NCBI RefSeq assembly: GCF_900094545.1
Contig: NZ_FMAH01000026.1
Span: 1 to 64,000, forward strand
Source: Martinezella miluonensis
GTDB lineage: Bacteria; Pseudomonadota; Alphaproteobacteria; Rhizobiales; Rhizobiaceae
Direction of reading: 5' to 3'
Length of the DNA stretch: 64,000 nt
Of the stretch, positions 53,153 to 62,456 are shown piece after piece (the first letter of the stretch is position 1; each line of letters opens with the position of its first letter). The notes below the pieces were generated by a model. It did no database searches and was not told the DNA's origin. It saw only the letters and a list, made by a program, of their open reading frames with translations. The position numbers and the translations under genes are program-made.

Positions 53153-53371
53153 ATGCCGAAAGAAGAAGTCCTCGAATTTCCCGGTGTCGTCACCGAACTC
53201 CTGCCGAACGCGACCTTCCGCGTGAAGCTGGAAAACGAGCATGAGATCATCGCCCACACGGCGGGCCGCATGCGCAAGAACCGCATCCGCGTTCTTGCCG
53301 GCGACAAGGTGCTGGTGGAAATGACCCCCTATGACCTGACCAAGGGCCGCATCACCTACCGTTTCAAGTAG
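53153..53371 (+). CDS. infA: Translation initiation factor IF-1
   Basis: A 72-aa OB-fold protein that binds the ribosomal A site with IF-2 and IF-3. The sequence (PGVVTELLPNATFRVKLENEHEIIAHTAGRMRKNRIRVL) is almost invariant in bacteria. GGAAAAGAAG precedes the ATG. It follows the phosphatase gene by 142 bp, so a separate promoter is likely. Confidence 0.97.
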   Translation: MPKEEVLEFPGVVTELLPNATFRVKLENEHEIIAHTAGRMRKNRIRVLAGDKVLVEMTPYDLTKGRITYRFK

Positions 53372-53397
53372 TTCGCCGCTCTCGGTTCAAAGAAGTG

Positions 53398-53445
53398 GAG
53401 CATGATGTCGCCCGAAAACGGCCGACACTTTTCGGCATCATGCTC
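53398..53445. repeat. Rhizobial palindromic repeat between infA and maf
   Basis: The arms GAGCATGATG and CATCATGCTC enclose CCGAAAAC and CACTTTTCGG, which themselves pair, so the 48 bp can fold almost completely. It is the clearest copy of this repeat type in the window and resembles the degenerate one at 29498-29547. Confidence 0.75.
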
Positions 53446-53485
53446 TGGAGCCGGTTCTCATTCCCGCATGACAGGTCGAGGTCTG

Positions 53486-54106
53486 ATGGCGTTGAAACAC
53501 AAGCTGATACTGGCTTCCGGATCGCCGCGCCGCGTCGAACTCCTGCACCAGTCAGGCATCGAGCCCGCGCGCCTCATGCCCATGGACATCGACGAGACGC
53601 CGAAGAAGTCGGAGCATCCGCGCTCGCTGGCGCGGCGGCTTTCGGGGGAAAAGGGCGAGGCGGCGTTTGCGGCCGTCAGAAGCGATGCCGCCTGGCAGGG
53701 CAGCTATATTCTGTCTGCCGATACGGTAGTCGCCGTCGGGCGGCGCATCCTGCCGAAGGCGGAATTCGTGGATGAGGCTTCGTCGGCGCTGCATCTGCTT
53801 TCGGGTCGCGGCCACGTCGTTTATACCGGCATCTGCCTGATCACGCCGGACCGCAAGCTGCGCCAGAAGGTTGTCGAGACCAAAGTGCGCTTCAAGCGGC
53901 TTTCCGGCCGCGATATCGAAATGTATCTGGCATCGGGCCAGTGGCGCGGCAAGGCGGGAGCCTATGGCATTCAGGGGCTTGCGGGCTCCTTCGTGCAGAA
54001 ACTTGTCGGTTCCTACACCAATGTCGTCGGATTGCCGCTTTATGAAACCATGCTGCTGCTGGCGGGCGAGGGCTTTGATGTCCACGCCGGATGGCAGGAA
54101 GGATAG
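53486..54106 (+). CDS. maf: Maf family nucleotide pyrophosphatase
   Basis: A 206-aa house-cleaning enzyme that hydrolyses non-canonical NTPs or m7GTP/dTTP-type substrates. The N-terminal LILASGSPRRVELL, the DETP motif (DIDETPKKSE), the catalytic Asp in ILSADTVVAVG and GKAGAYGIQG are all in place. The ATG at 53486 was chosen by similarity; upstream sequence is the palindromic repeat. yacG follows after 5 bp. Confidence 0.93.
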   Translation: MALKHKLILASGSPRRVELLHQSGIEPARLMPMDIDETPKKSEHPRSLARRLSGEKGEAAFAAVRSDAAWQGSYILSADTVVAVGRRILPKAEFVDEASSALHLLSGRGHVVYTGICLITPDRKLRQKVVETKVRFKRLSGRDIEMYLASGQWRGKAGAYGIQGLAGSFVQKLVGSYTNVVGLPLYETMLLLAGEGFDVHAGWQEG

Positions 54107-54111
54107 CGACC

Positions 54112-54327
54112 ATGGCGAAGATCGATGAGATCAAGGTAGGCTCGAAGATCGAGCCGCTGCGCAAGACGCGCCCCTGCGCGGAATGCGGCCAGCCCTCGGC
54201 GCGAGAACACTATCCTTTCTGTTCGGATCGTTGCCGCGAGCTCGATCTTTCGCGTTGGCTGAAGGGCTCCTACGCCATCCCCGTCACCGAGGATGAGACG
54301 AAGGCCGACGGTTCCGATCAGGGCTGA
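54112..54327 (+). CDS. yacG: DNA gyrase inhibitor YacG
   Basis: A 71-aa zinc-ribbon protein that binds gyrase. Four cysteines occur as CAECG and CSDRC with the usual spacing, followed by the conserved LSRWLKGSYAIP. The ATG at 54112 has AGGAAGGA upstream. It is coupled to maf. Confidence 0.95.
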   Translation: MAKIDEIKVGSKIEPLRKTRPCAECGQPSAREHYPFCSDRCRELDLSRWLKGSYAIPVTEDETKADGSDQG

Positions 54328-54523
54328 ACGCGGTTTTCCCGTGCTGCCCGACCTTACGAACCCCTTCATTTTGTTCGCGAATTACCAAAATTCCATTTCC
54401 TGTCAAAAAAGAGTCATTTGCTGCTGGACATGGCCGAACAAGATGCTATAACCCCGCTCGCTTCCGGGGCGAACCAACCGCCCAGTGCCTGCCAAGGCCC
54501 TTCGTTTGACGTGAAGTCTGGAT

Positions 54524-54599
54524 GCCCAGATAGCTCAGTTGGTAGAGCAGCGGATTGAAAATCCGCGTGTCGCTGGTTCGATTCCGGCTCTGGGCACCA
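54524..54599 (+). tRNA. tRNA-Phe (GAA)
   Basis: This 76-nt cloverleaf has a GCCCAGA/TCTGGGC acceptor stem, anticodon GAA at 54557-54559 and an encoded CCA. It follows yacG as in other Rhizobiaceae. Confidence 0.97.
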
Positions 54600-54717
54600 T
54601 CTTTTCTCCCAAATCATGCGGACAATAGAGTTCGACGCTGGCTTTGACCAATTGTTCGTTGAGATCGGGTTTTCACATGGAAAGCTCGTGTGAGTTCCCT
54701 AGCGAGAATATGCATCC

Positions 54718-54741
54718 TGTGATGATGTTATTGTCATCACA
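54718..54741. promoter_or_regulatory. Inverted repeat in the prkA upstream region
   Basis: TGTGATGA and TCATCACA form perfect 8-bp arms around 8 bp, 197 bp before prkA. The gene-free interval 54600-54937 (338 bp) is AT-richer than the surroundings and also has repeated TGTACGAGT motifs (near 54774 and 54826). It probably holds the promoter of the prkA operon. Confidence 0.5.
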
Positions 54742-54937
54742 ACAACTTGAAGGTTGTGCTTCATTAATTCGGTGTACGAGTACTTCAAGATGTTGATGGC
54801 ATTCACAATCAGGCGTACGAATTATTGTACGAGTCACCTATTGATTCGAAGCGACTGATACCGCACCTTAGATACTAGCGGGATACGTGATCTCGTTAAG
54901 TCCGGCGTTTATTGCAATAGCAAGCTATCGAGGCGCC

Positions 54938-56884
54938 ATGTCAAACAACGATGTTCTATTCAGCACGTTCGCCCGTACTTTCGAAGCACGGCGCGAAGCC
55001 GAGATGTCATTCTCCGAGTACCTGGAAGCGTGCCGGGACGACTCGCTCATGTACGCAAATGCGGCGGAGCGGCTGCTGGCAGCCATGGGAGAACCACTGC
55101 TGATCGATACGGCCAAGGACACGAGACTTGGGCGTATCTTCATGAACCGGACGATCCGGACCTATCCGGCTTTTTCGGGCTTCTTCGGCATGGAAGAGAC
55201 GATAGAACGTATCGTCGCCTTCTTCCGGCATGCTGCTCAAGGGCTGGAGGAGCGCAAGCAGATCCTCTATCTGCTCGGGCCTGTCGGCGGCGGCAAGTCA
55301 TCGCTCGCCGAGCGTCTGAAATCGCTGATGGAAGTTCACCCCATCTACGTGCTTAAGGCCGGCAACGAGCTGAGCCCGGTTTTCGAGAGCCCGCTCAGTC
55401 TCTTCGACCCTGTCACCATGGGACCGATGATTGAGGAGCGCTACGGCATCCCGCGCCGGCGTTTGACCGGTCTCATGAGCCCTTGGTGCCTGAAGCGGCT
55501 GGAAGAGTTCGAAGGCGATATTTCCCGTTTCCGCGTCGTTCGGATGCAGCCCTCCAGGTTGAGGCAAATCGGCGTCGCCAAGACGGAGCCGGGTGACGAG
55601 AACAACCAGGATATCTCCTCGCTGGTCGGCAAGGTGGATATCCGCAAGCTCGAAAGCCTGGCGCAGAACGATCCCGATGCCTACAGCTATTCGGGTGCCT
55701 TGAACCGTGCCAACCAGGGCATTCTCGAATTCGTCGAGATGTTCAAGGCGCCGATCAAGATGCTGCATCCGCTGCTGACGGCGACCCAGGAAGGCAATTA
55801 CATCGGCACCGAGAATATCGGCGCTATTCCCTTCTCGGGCATCATTCTGGCGCACTCCAACGAGTCGGAATGGCAGACCTTCAAGGCCAACAAGAACAAT
55901 GAGGCCTTCATCGACCGCATCTGCGTCGTGAAAGTTCCCTATTGTTTGCGGGTCACCGAAGAGCAGAAGATCTACGAGAAGCTGATCGAGGAATCCGAAC
56001 TCAGCGACGCGCCCTGCGCGCCGTCGACCTTGGAGACGCTCGCCCGCTTCACGGTTCTGACGCGACTTTCCAAGCATGAGAATTCGACGGCCTTTTCCAA
56101 GCTTCGCGTCTATGACGGCGAAAGCCTGAAGGAGACCGATCCGAGGGCACGCAGCGTACAGGAATATCGCGACTCGGCCGGCGTGGACGAAGGTATGGAC
56201 GGAGCATCCACCCGCTTCGCCTTCAAAGTGCTGGCAGCGACCTTCAACTACGATACGACCGAGATCGGCGCCGATCCGGTGCACTTGATGTATATGCTGG
56301 AGCAGGCGATCCGCAGGGAGCAGCTGCCGCTCGAAACCGAGAAGCTCTACATCGAGTTCATCAAGAGCGAACTGGCGCCGCGCTATGCCGAATTCATCGG
56401 TCACGAGATCCAGAAGGCTTATCTGGAATCGTATTCCGATTACGGCCAGAACCTCTTCGATCGCTACGTCGACTATGCCGACGCCTGGATCGAGGATGTC
56501 GACTTCAAGGATCCCGACACGGGCCAGCTTCTGGACCGCGAGCTTCTCAATCAGGAGCTCACCAAGATCGAGAAGCCGGCCGGCATCGCCAACCCGAAGG
56601 ACTTCCGCAACGAGATCGTCAAGTTCTGCCTAAGAGCACGGGCGAGCCATGGCGGCAAGAACCCATCCTGGACGAGCTACGAGAAGATCCGCGAAGTCAT
56701 CGAAAAGCGGATGTTCTCCCAGGTCGAGGATCTTCTGCCGGTTATCTCCTTCGGATCCAAGAAGGACGGCGAGTCCGAAAAGAAACATGCCGAATTCGTC
56801 GATCGCATGATGGCGCGAGGCTATACCGAACGTCAGGTTCGACGGCTTGTGGAATGGTACATGCGTGTGAAACAGGCGGGATGA
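54938..56884 (+). CDS. prkA: PrkA family serine protein kinase (YeaG)
   Basis: A 648-aa protein with an N-terminal AAA+ module (Walker A LLGPVGGGKSSLAERL near residue 115) and a C-terminal PrkA kinase-like domain. In E. coli and Bacillus the homologue acts in stress and starvation responses and co-occurs with yeaH and spoVR. The start at 54938 is set by the family N-terminus (SNNDVLFSTFARTFEARR); the frame is open 17 codons further upstream. It is the first gene of the triad. Confidence 0.94.
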   Translation: MSNNDVLFSTFARTFEARREAEMSFSEYLEACRDDSLMYANAAERLLAAMGEPLLIDTAKDTRLGRIFMNRTIRTYPAFSGFFGMEETIERIVAFFRHAAQGLEERKQILYLLGPVGGGKSSLAERLKSLMEVHPIYVLKAGNELSPVFESPLSLFDPVTMGPMIEERYGIPRRRLTGLMSPWCLKRLEEFEGDISRFRVVRMQPSRLRQIGVAKTEPGDENNQDISSLVGKVDIRKLESLAQNDPDAYSYSGALNRANQGILEFVEMFKAPIKMLHPLLTATQEGNYIGTENIGAIPFSGIILAHSNESEWQTFKANKNNEAFIDRICVVKVPYCLRVTEEQKIYEKLIEESELSDAPCAPSTLETLARFTVLTRLSKHENSTAFSKLRVYDGESLKETDPRARSVQEYRDSAGVDEGMDGASTRFAFKVLAATFNYDTTEIGADPVHLMYMLEQAIRREQLPLETEKLYIEFIKSELAPRYAEFIGHEIQKAYLESYSDYGQNLFDRYVDYADAWIEDVDFKDPDTGQLLDRELLNQELTKIEKPAGIANPKDFRNEIVKFCLRARASHGGKNPSWTSYEKIREVIEKRMFSQVEDLLPVISFGSKKDGESEKKHAEFVDRMMARGYTERQVRRLVEWYMRVKQAG

Positions 56885-56902
56885 GCCACCAAGGAAGAAG
56901 GA

Positions 56903-58174
56903 ATGCACATTGTTGACAGACGCCTGAACCCAGGCGGAAAAAGTTTAGAAAATCGTCAACGATTTTTGCGAAGAGCAAAAGCGCTGGTGCAGAGAGCGGT
57001 CTTCGAATCCTCTCAGAAACGCGACATTCAGGACATTCTGAAAGGTGGCGAAATCAGCATTCCACTGGATGGAACCGAGGAGCCTCGGTTCCATCGCGGC
57101 CCCGAGGGGCTGAAGGAGCATATTCTTCCCGGCAACAAGGACTTCCTCGAGGGTGACATCCTCCCGCGTCCCGAGAGTGGCGGCGGCAGGCCGCAGGCCG
57201 GCGGCGATGGCACGGGCGAGGACGCTTTCCGCTTCATCCTGACACGCGACGAATTCCTCGATCTCTTCCTCGACGATCTCGAACTGCCTGACCTTGCCAA
57301 GCGGCGGCTGATGTCGGCGGATCAGATCAATCCGGTACGTTCGGGCTACTCCGTGACGGGGTCGCCTGCCAACCTCGCCATCAACCGCACCATGCGGCTG
57401 GCGATGATGCGTCGCGTCGCGTTGCATCGACCCAAGCCGGAAACCGTCGCCAAGCTCATCGAAGAGGCGGAGGAGTGCAAGGACGAGAAGCGGCGGGCAC
57501 AGCTCGAGGCGGAGATCAAGCTGCTGGAATCCAAGGTCCGGCGCATCCCCTATATCGATCCGATCGACATTCGTTATCGCCGTTTCGAGAACGAACCGAA
57601 GCCCGTGGCGCAAGCCGTGATGTTCTGCCTCATGGACGTCTCCGGCTCGATGTCGGAGCACATGAAGGACCTCGCGAAGCGCTTCTACATGCTGCTTTAT
57701 GTCTTCCTGACCCGGCAATATCGCCGCGTCGAGATCGTTTTCATCCGGCATACGGATGTGGCCGAGGAGGTGGATGAGGAGACCTTCTTCCGTAGCCCGG
57801 CAACCGGCGGCACGCAGGTTTCGAGCGCGCTCGAAGCCATGCGGCAGATCGTGCACGATCGCTTCCCGCCGTCGGATTGGAACATCTATGCCGCACAGGC
57901 GTCGGACGGCGATAATGCCTATTCCGACAATGCCATGACGGCTGCCCTCATGACTGGCGCGATCCTGCCGGTTTGCCAGTATTTCGCCTATCTGGAAGTG
58001 GGCGAGTCGCGCAGCGTCGCGATCTCGTCCGGCTCGGCGATCTGGTCGCTCTACGAGCGGCTGCAGGCGGCGTGGCCGGTGCTGTCGATGCGTCGTGTGA
58101 ACGATCGCAACCAGATCTATCCGGTCTTCCACGATCTCTTCCAGCGCAGGGCGGCCGAAACAAGGAGTGGATAA
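56903..58174 (+). CDS. yeaH: YeaH/YhbH family protein (DUF444) with VWA domain
   Basis: A 423-aa cytosolic protein. The N-terminus is MHIVDRRLNPGGKSLENRQRFLRR. A von Willebrand factor A-type MIDAS motif is DVSGSMS near residue 245, followed by GGTQVSSAL and DGDNAYSD. Its TAA overlaps the spoVR ATG by one base (TAATG), so both are translated together. It is thought to act with PrkA and SpoVR. Confidence 0.94.
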   Translation: MHIVDRRLNPGGKSLENRQRFLRRAKALVQRAVFESSQKRDIQDILKGGEISIPLDGTEEPRFHRGPEGLKEHILPGNKDFLEGDILPRPESGGGRPQAGGDGTGEDAFRFILTRDEFLDLFLDDLELPDLAKRRLMSADQINPVRSGYSVTGSPANLAINRTMRLAMMRRVALHRPKPETVAKLIEEAEECKDEKRRAQLEAEIKLLESKVRRIPYIDPIDIRYRRFENEPKPVAQAVMFCLMDVSGSMSEHMKDLAKRFYMLLYVFLTRQYRRVEIVFIRHTDVAEEVDEETFFRSPATGGTQVSSALEAMRQIVHDRFPPSDWNIYAAQASDGDNAYSDNAMTAALMTGAILPVCQYFAYLEVGESRSVAISSGSAIWSLYERLQAAWPVLSMRRVNDRNQIYPVFHDLFQRRAAETRSG

Positions 58175-59721
58175 TGGAAAAAGCATCGATGGAACGGCTT
58201 TTTGAAGGTGCGGACTGGGATTTTGCCACCATCCAGCGAATCCACGATGCCTGCCAGAAGATCGCCATCGGCGAGCTCGGCCTTAATGTCTATCCCAATC
58301 AGATCGAGATCATCACTGCCGAGCAGATGCTCGACGTCTACTCCTCGATCGGTATGCCGCTCTTTTACAAGCACTGGTCCTTCGGCAAGCATTTCGCTCA
58401 TCACGAGGCCTTCTATCGCAAGGGGCTGCGCGGGCTTGCCTACGAGATCGTCATCAACAGCTCGCCCTGCATTTCCTACCTGATGGAAGAGAATACGGCG
58501 ACGATGCAGGCGCTCGTGATTGCGCATGCCGCCTTCGGCCACAATCACTTCTTCAAGAACAACTATCTCTTCAAGCTCTGGACGGATGCCGAAGGCATTC
58601 TCGACTACCTCAATTTCGCCAAGAGCTATATTGCGCGCTGCGAGGAGCGGTATGGTCACGCCGCCGTCGAGCGGACGCTGGACGCGGCGCACGCGCTGAT
58701 GTCGCATGGCGTCCATCGCTATGCTGGCAAGAAGACGCCGGACCTGCGCGACGAGGAAAAGCGCGAGCGCGAGCGGCGCGAATATGACGAGAAGATTTTC
58801 AACGATCTCTGGCGTACGATTCCGGTCGGGGCAGGCAAGAAGATGCCCGATCTCGATCTGGAGCGCCGGCGCTCCCTGGCGGGTCTGCCGCAGGAAAATA
58901 TCCTCTACTTCCTGGAAAAAATGGCGCCGCGGCTGAAATCGTGGCAGCGCGAGATCATCCGCATCGTGCGGCATGTCGCCCAATACTTCTACCCGCAGAG
59001 CCAGACCAAGGTGATGAACGAGGGCACGGCGACCTACGTGCACTACCGCATCATGACGCGGCTGCACGAGCTTGGCGGCATCAGCGACGGCGATTTCCTC
59101 GAATTTCTGAAGTCGCATACCAACGTGGTTTTCCAACCAACCTTCAACGATCAGCGCTACTCAGGCCTCAACCCTTATGCGATCGGCTTTGCCATGATGC
59201 AGGATATCGAGCGCATCGTGACGAGACCGAAGGACGAGGACCGTCAGTGGTTCCCGGAGATCGCTGGCACCGGCGACGCCATGGCGGTGCTGCGCGATCT
59301 CTGGGCCAATTATCGCGACGAGAGTTTCGTATCGCAATTTCTGAGCCCACACCTGATGCGCAAGATGCGGATGTTCCAGCTCACCGACGATCCAGAAGAG
59401 GAAGAGGGGCTGAGGGTCGCTGCAATTCATGACGAGCGCGGCTATCGGCGCATTCGCCGAGAGCTTGCACGGCAATATGATGTCGGCTGGATCGATCCGC
59501 ATATCGAGATTGTCGACGTCGATCTTGCCGGCGACAGGCGACTGTTGCTCAAGCATACGGTGCTGAACGGCGCGCTGCTCGAGGATATGGATGCCAAGCG
59601 CGTATTGCAGCACCTGGCCGATCTCTGGAGCTATGACGTGCTGATGCAGGAAGTCGATCGCTCCGGCACGGTGCTTCGTGACCATCTGGTCCACCCGCGC
59701 GCGTCAGCGCTTGCAGCGTAG
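58174..59721 (+). CDS. spoVR: SpoVR family protein
   Basis: A 515-aa protein. Landmarks are LNVYPNQIEIITAEQMLDVYSSIGMP, the His-rich FGHNHFFKNN and NEGTATYVHYRIM, which suggest metal binding. Although named for a Bacillus spore gene, it is widespread in non-sporulating bacteria in a prkA-yeaH-spoVR operon. GGAGT precedes the ATG at 58174. It is convergent with the MFS gene, 14 bp away. Confidence 0.94.
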   Translation: MEKASMERLFEGADWDFATIQRIHDACQKIAIGELGLNVYPNQIEIITAEQMLDVYSSIGMPLFYKHWSFGKHFAHHEAFYRKGLRGLAYEIVINSSPCISYLMEENTATMQALVIAHAAFGHNHFFKNNYLFKLWTDAEGILDYLNFAKSYIARCEERYGHAAVERTLDAAHALMSHGVHRYAGKKTPDLRDEEKRERERREYDEKIFNDLWRTIPVGAGKKMPDLDLERRRSLAGLPQENILYFLEKMAPRLKSWQREIIRIVRHVAQYFYPQSQTKVMNEGTATYVHYRIMTRLHELGGISDGDFLEFLKSHTNVVFQPTFNDQRYSGLNPYAIGFAMMQDIERIVTRPKDEDRQWFPEIAGTGDAMAVLRDLWANYRDESFVSQFLSPHLMRKMRMFQLTDDPEEEEGLRVAAIHDERGYRRIRRELARQYDVGWIDPHIEIVDVDLAGDRRLLLKHTVLNGALLEDMDAKRVLQHLADLWSYDVLMQEVDRSGTVLRDHLVHPRASALAA

Positions 59722-59735
59722 ATCTTGTGAGTCGG

Positions 59736-61187
59736 TTAGGACGATTGCCCTGAGCGGCGCTGATGGCCGCTCACCTGCATGCCGTCTTCCGGCTGCAGCT
59801 TGAGGAAGCCGGGGATGCCGAACAGCGGGATCACCGCCATCAGCAGAAACACGACATGGAATTTCTCCGGCGTCAGCGACGATCCATCGAGCGTGACCAG
59901 GCCGAGCAGCATGGCGGCGACCGAGACGCCAAAGCTGACGCTTAATTGCTGCAGGACGCCGCCGAGGCTGGTTGCGCGGCTGAGCTGAGCCGCCGGCGTC
60001 TCGGAATATGACAGGGTGTTGGAGGTCATGAACTGCGCCGCGCGCGCCAGACCGAAGATGAAGACATAGAGAATGACAAACCAGTGCGGCGTGTTGGGGG
60101 TTATCAAGGCGAAACCGGCGACGACAGCTGCGCCGAAAATAGCACTCCAGGTCAACATGCGATCGAAGCCATAGAGTTTCAGCAGTTTCACCGATACGGG
60201 ACGCACGACCAGCGTGCTCAAGGCGCTGACGAAGGTCAGAGTACCCGAGACGATCGGGCTCAGGCCGAAGCCGACCTGCAGCATCAGCGGCAGCAGGAAG
60301 GGAACGCCGTTCAGCCCGACGCGACAGATGCCGCCGGCAAGGGTGCCGATGCGGAACGTGCGCAGCTTGAAAAGGGTAAGGTCTACAGCCGGTGATTTTG
60401 CCGTCTTTGCATAGCGGATGAAGCCTGCGAGCAGCATGCCGGCGGCGGCGAGCGTGAGGAAAATAGCCCAGACAGGAATTGTCGGGCGGCCGACATTCTC
60501 GATGCCGTATTGCAGCAGAACGCAGCCGACGCCGACCATGACGAAGCCGGGAAAATCGAACTTGATCGTCTCGTCGCGTTCGGTGTCTTCGACGTAACGC
60601 ATTGCCATGGCCATACCGATCAGGCCGAAGGGCAGGTTCACCCAGAAGATCCAGCGCCAGGAAAGATAGGTGGTCAGGAACCCGCCAAGCACCGGCCCTA
60701 TCACCGGCCCTATCACGGCGGGCAGGGTCATGTAGGTCATGGCCGTTACCAGCTGGCTGCGCGGGAAGCTACGGATGAGAATGAGGCGGCCGACCGGCGT
60801 CATCATGGCGCCGCCGAAGCCCTGCAGCGCGCGCGTGGCGATCAGCATGGGCAGGCTGGTCGCCAGGCCGCACAGGATCGAGCCGAGCGTGAAGACGAAA
60901 AGTGCGAGGGCGAAGATGCGGCGCGCGCCGAAGCGATCCGCGAACCAGCCGCTCACCGGGATGAACATTGCAAGCGTCAGGATGTAGGTCGTTACCGCCA
61001 GGTTCATACGGACCGGGGTGGTGGCGAGGCTTTTGGCGATATCCGGAACGGCGGTGATGAGAATGGTCGAATCGAGCTGTTCCATCAGGAAGGCCACGGC
61101 GACAACGGCGGGAATGATGTAGCGCAGGCGGGGATTGCGTTCGACCGCGAAAGTCTGGCCCTGCGGATTGAGATCAAGCGAGTCCAT
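59736..61187 (-). CDS. MFS transporter, DHA2 (EmrB/QacA) type
   Basis: A 483-aa drug/H+ antiporter-like protein with fourteen predicted helices. Motif A is GWFADRFGARRIF between helices 2 and 3, and motif C GPVIGPVLGGFLTTYLSWRWIFWVNLP is in helix 5. These mark exporters. No EmrA partner lies nearby. The ATG at 61187 is preferred although the SD is weak; an ATG 20 codons upstream is possible. Confidence 0.88.
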   Translation of the reverse strand: MDSLDLNPQGQTFAVERNPRLRYIIPAVVAVAFLMEQLDSTILITAVPDIAKSLATTPVRMNLAVTTYILTLAMFIPVSGWFADRFGARRIFALALFVFTLGSILCGLATSLPMLIATRALQGFGGAMMTPVGRLILIRSFPRSQLVTAMTYMTLPAVIGPVIGPVLGGFLTTYLSWRWIFWVNLPFGLIGMAMAMRYVEDTERDETIKFDFPGFVMVGVGCVLLQYGIENVGRPTIPVWAIFLTLAAAGMLLAGFIRYAKTAKSPAVDLTLFKLRTFRIGTLAGGICRVGLNGVPFLLPLMLQVGFGLSPIVSGTLTFVSALSTLVVRPVSVKLLKLYGFDRMLTWSAIFGAAVVAGFALITPNTPHWFVILYVFIFGLARAAQFMTSNTLSYSETPAAQLSRATSLGGVLQQLSVSFGVSVAAMLLGLVTLDGSSLTPEKFHVVFLLMAVIPLFGIPGFLKLQPEDGMQVSGHQRRSGQSS

Positions 61188-61315
61188 AAAATGTAATAGC
61201 TTTCCACCGCCTGAGGGGGAGCAGGCATTTCCGAATGATATGATCATTATCCATGGCGCAGTGCAACAAAAACCGGACCGATAGGGTTTGCCGGATGCCG
61301 GGCGCGTCCTGCGAT

Positions 61316-62215
61316 CTAGTTGGTCTGCAAGGGAGAAGGCAGCGTCCAGCGTGCCTTGTCGAAAACGGTAGCCGTTCGGATCTGTTCCGGTGCGGTTCTT
61401 CTCAACTCCAGCTGAAGATTGAAATTATTGTTGCCCTGGAATTCCTTGAAGAAGCTGAGCTTGGCGCCGAAGGCTTGCAGCGTCACGTCCTGCAAGGTGC
61501 CGATTGCGTCCAGCGCGGTTTGAAAATCCAGCCAGTGCGTCTCGTTGAGCAAGAGCACGACGGTGTCGACGAACGTGCTGGCGATGGCCTTGCCGTCGGC
61601 ATTGTCGGGCATGATCACCTTGATGCGGATAGCGTCGAGCTCACCGGTCGGCTTGCCGCGCGCAATGATGAAGAAGGAAGCCGCCTTCGCATCGCCATAG
61701 GCGCCCTTCTGGACGGCATAGCTGCATTCGGACGTGCTGCCGCCCAGCTCGCTTTGTCGCCATTCGCCGACGGAAAGGCCGAATTTCACCAGATCGGCGC
61801 AAAGGGTCTGGCCGGATATTCTCCAGCTTCGCACGAAGGCGCCGCGCAACGCGTCGACCGGAGTATCGAACAGGTGCGAGGTTCTGACTGGAGATGATTT
61901 GGCGGCGGCCGCCCCGGCCGGTGCCCGAGCGCTGCGCACAGTGGCGCCGGCCGGCGCCGCGTTCTTGTTTCCGACTATGGTTTTCGGGGCGGCTCCGGCA
62001 GGCGGCGAGACCGCGCTTCCGGCACTTTGAGCCGGTGAAGGCGTGGGCTGCTGCTCCTGCTTCGGAAACAGGTTGAGATGATAGCGACGGTCCAGCGCTC
62101 TCAGGTTACGCATGTCGTTGGCAAGCAGCGCGGTCGCGAGGATGATCGAGCCGATGACAACAGCCGCAATCCAGAACACAGCCCAGCTTTTCTTGCGAGG
62201 TGGCGCCACCGACAT
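61316..62215 (-). CDS. Single-pass membrane protein with Pro/Ala-rich linker
   Basis: A 299-aa protein. An N-terminal membrane anchor lies at about residues 11-32, then a low-complexity Pro/Ala/Gly-rich linker (residues about 55-110) and a folded periplasmic C-terminal domain of about 180 residues with two cysteines (TLCADLVKF; STSECSYAV) that may form a disulfide. Function unknown. The 240 bp upstream (62216-62456) hold nothing I recognise. Confidence 0.65.
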   Translation of the reverse strand: MSVAPPRKKSWAVFWIAAVVIGSIILATALLANDMRNLRALDRRYHLNLFPKQEQQPTPSPAQSAGSAVSPPAGAAPKTIVGNKNAAPAGATVRSARAPAGAAAAKSSPVRTSHLFDTPVDALRGAFVRSWRISGQTLCADLVKFGLSVGEWRQSELGGSTSECSYAVQKGAYGDAKAASFFIIARGKPTGELDAIRIKVIMPDNADGKAIASTFVDTVVLLLNETHWLDFQTALDAIGTLQDVTLQAFGAKLSFFKEFQGNNNFNLQLELRRTAPEQIRTATVFDKARWTLPSPLQTN

Positions 62216-62456
62216 GATTGAGATCTACAGCTACTCCCGAGGAAATTCGCTTTGCTGCAACGATCGTATGTTGCGCAGCTCGCCCATGCCTACAGCATAT
62301 GCGTTTATGAACGATTGATCATTCTAATGTTTCTTTGTCAATTCATGGCGTTGCTCGGAGCGACTCCGCGAAAAGCGAGCAGTGGCCTTCCGTCCGGAAT
62401 TGCGCGAAAACAACGGGCTGGAGCAGCTCGGAGCTTCCGTAGAGAGCTGGGGTGCT

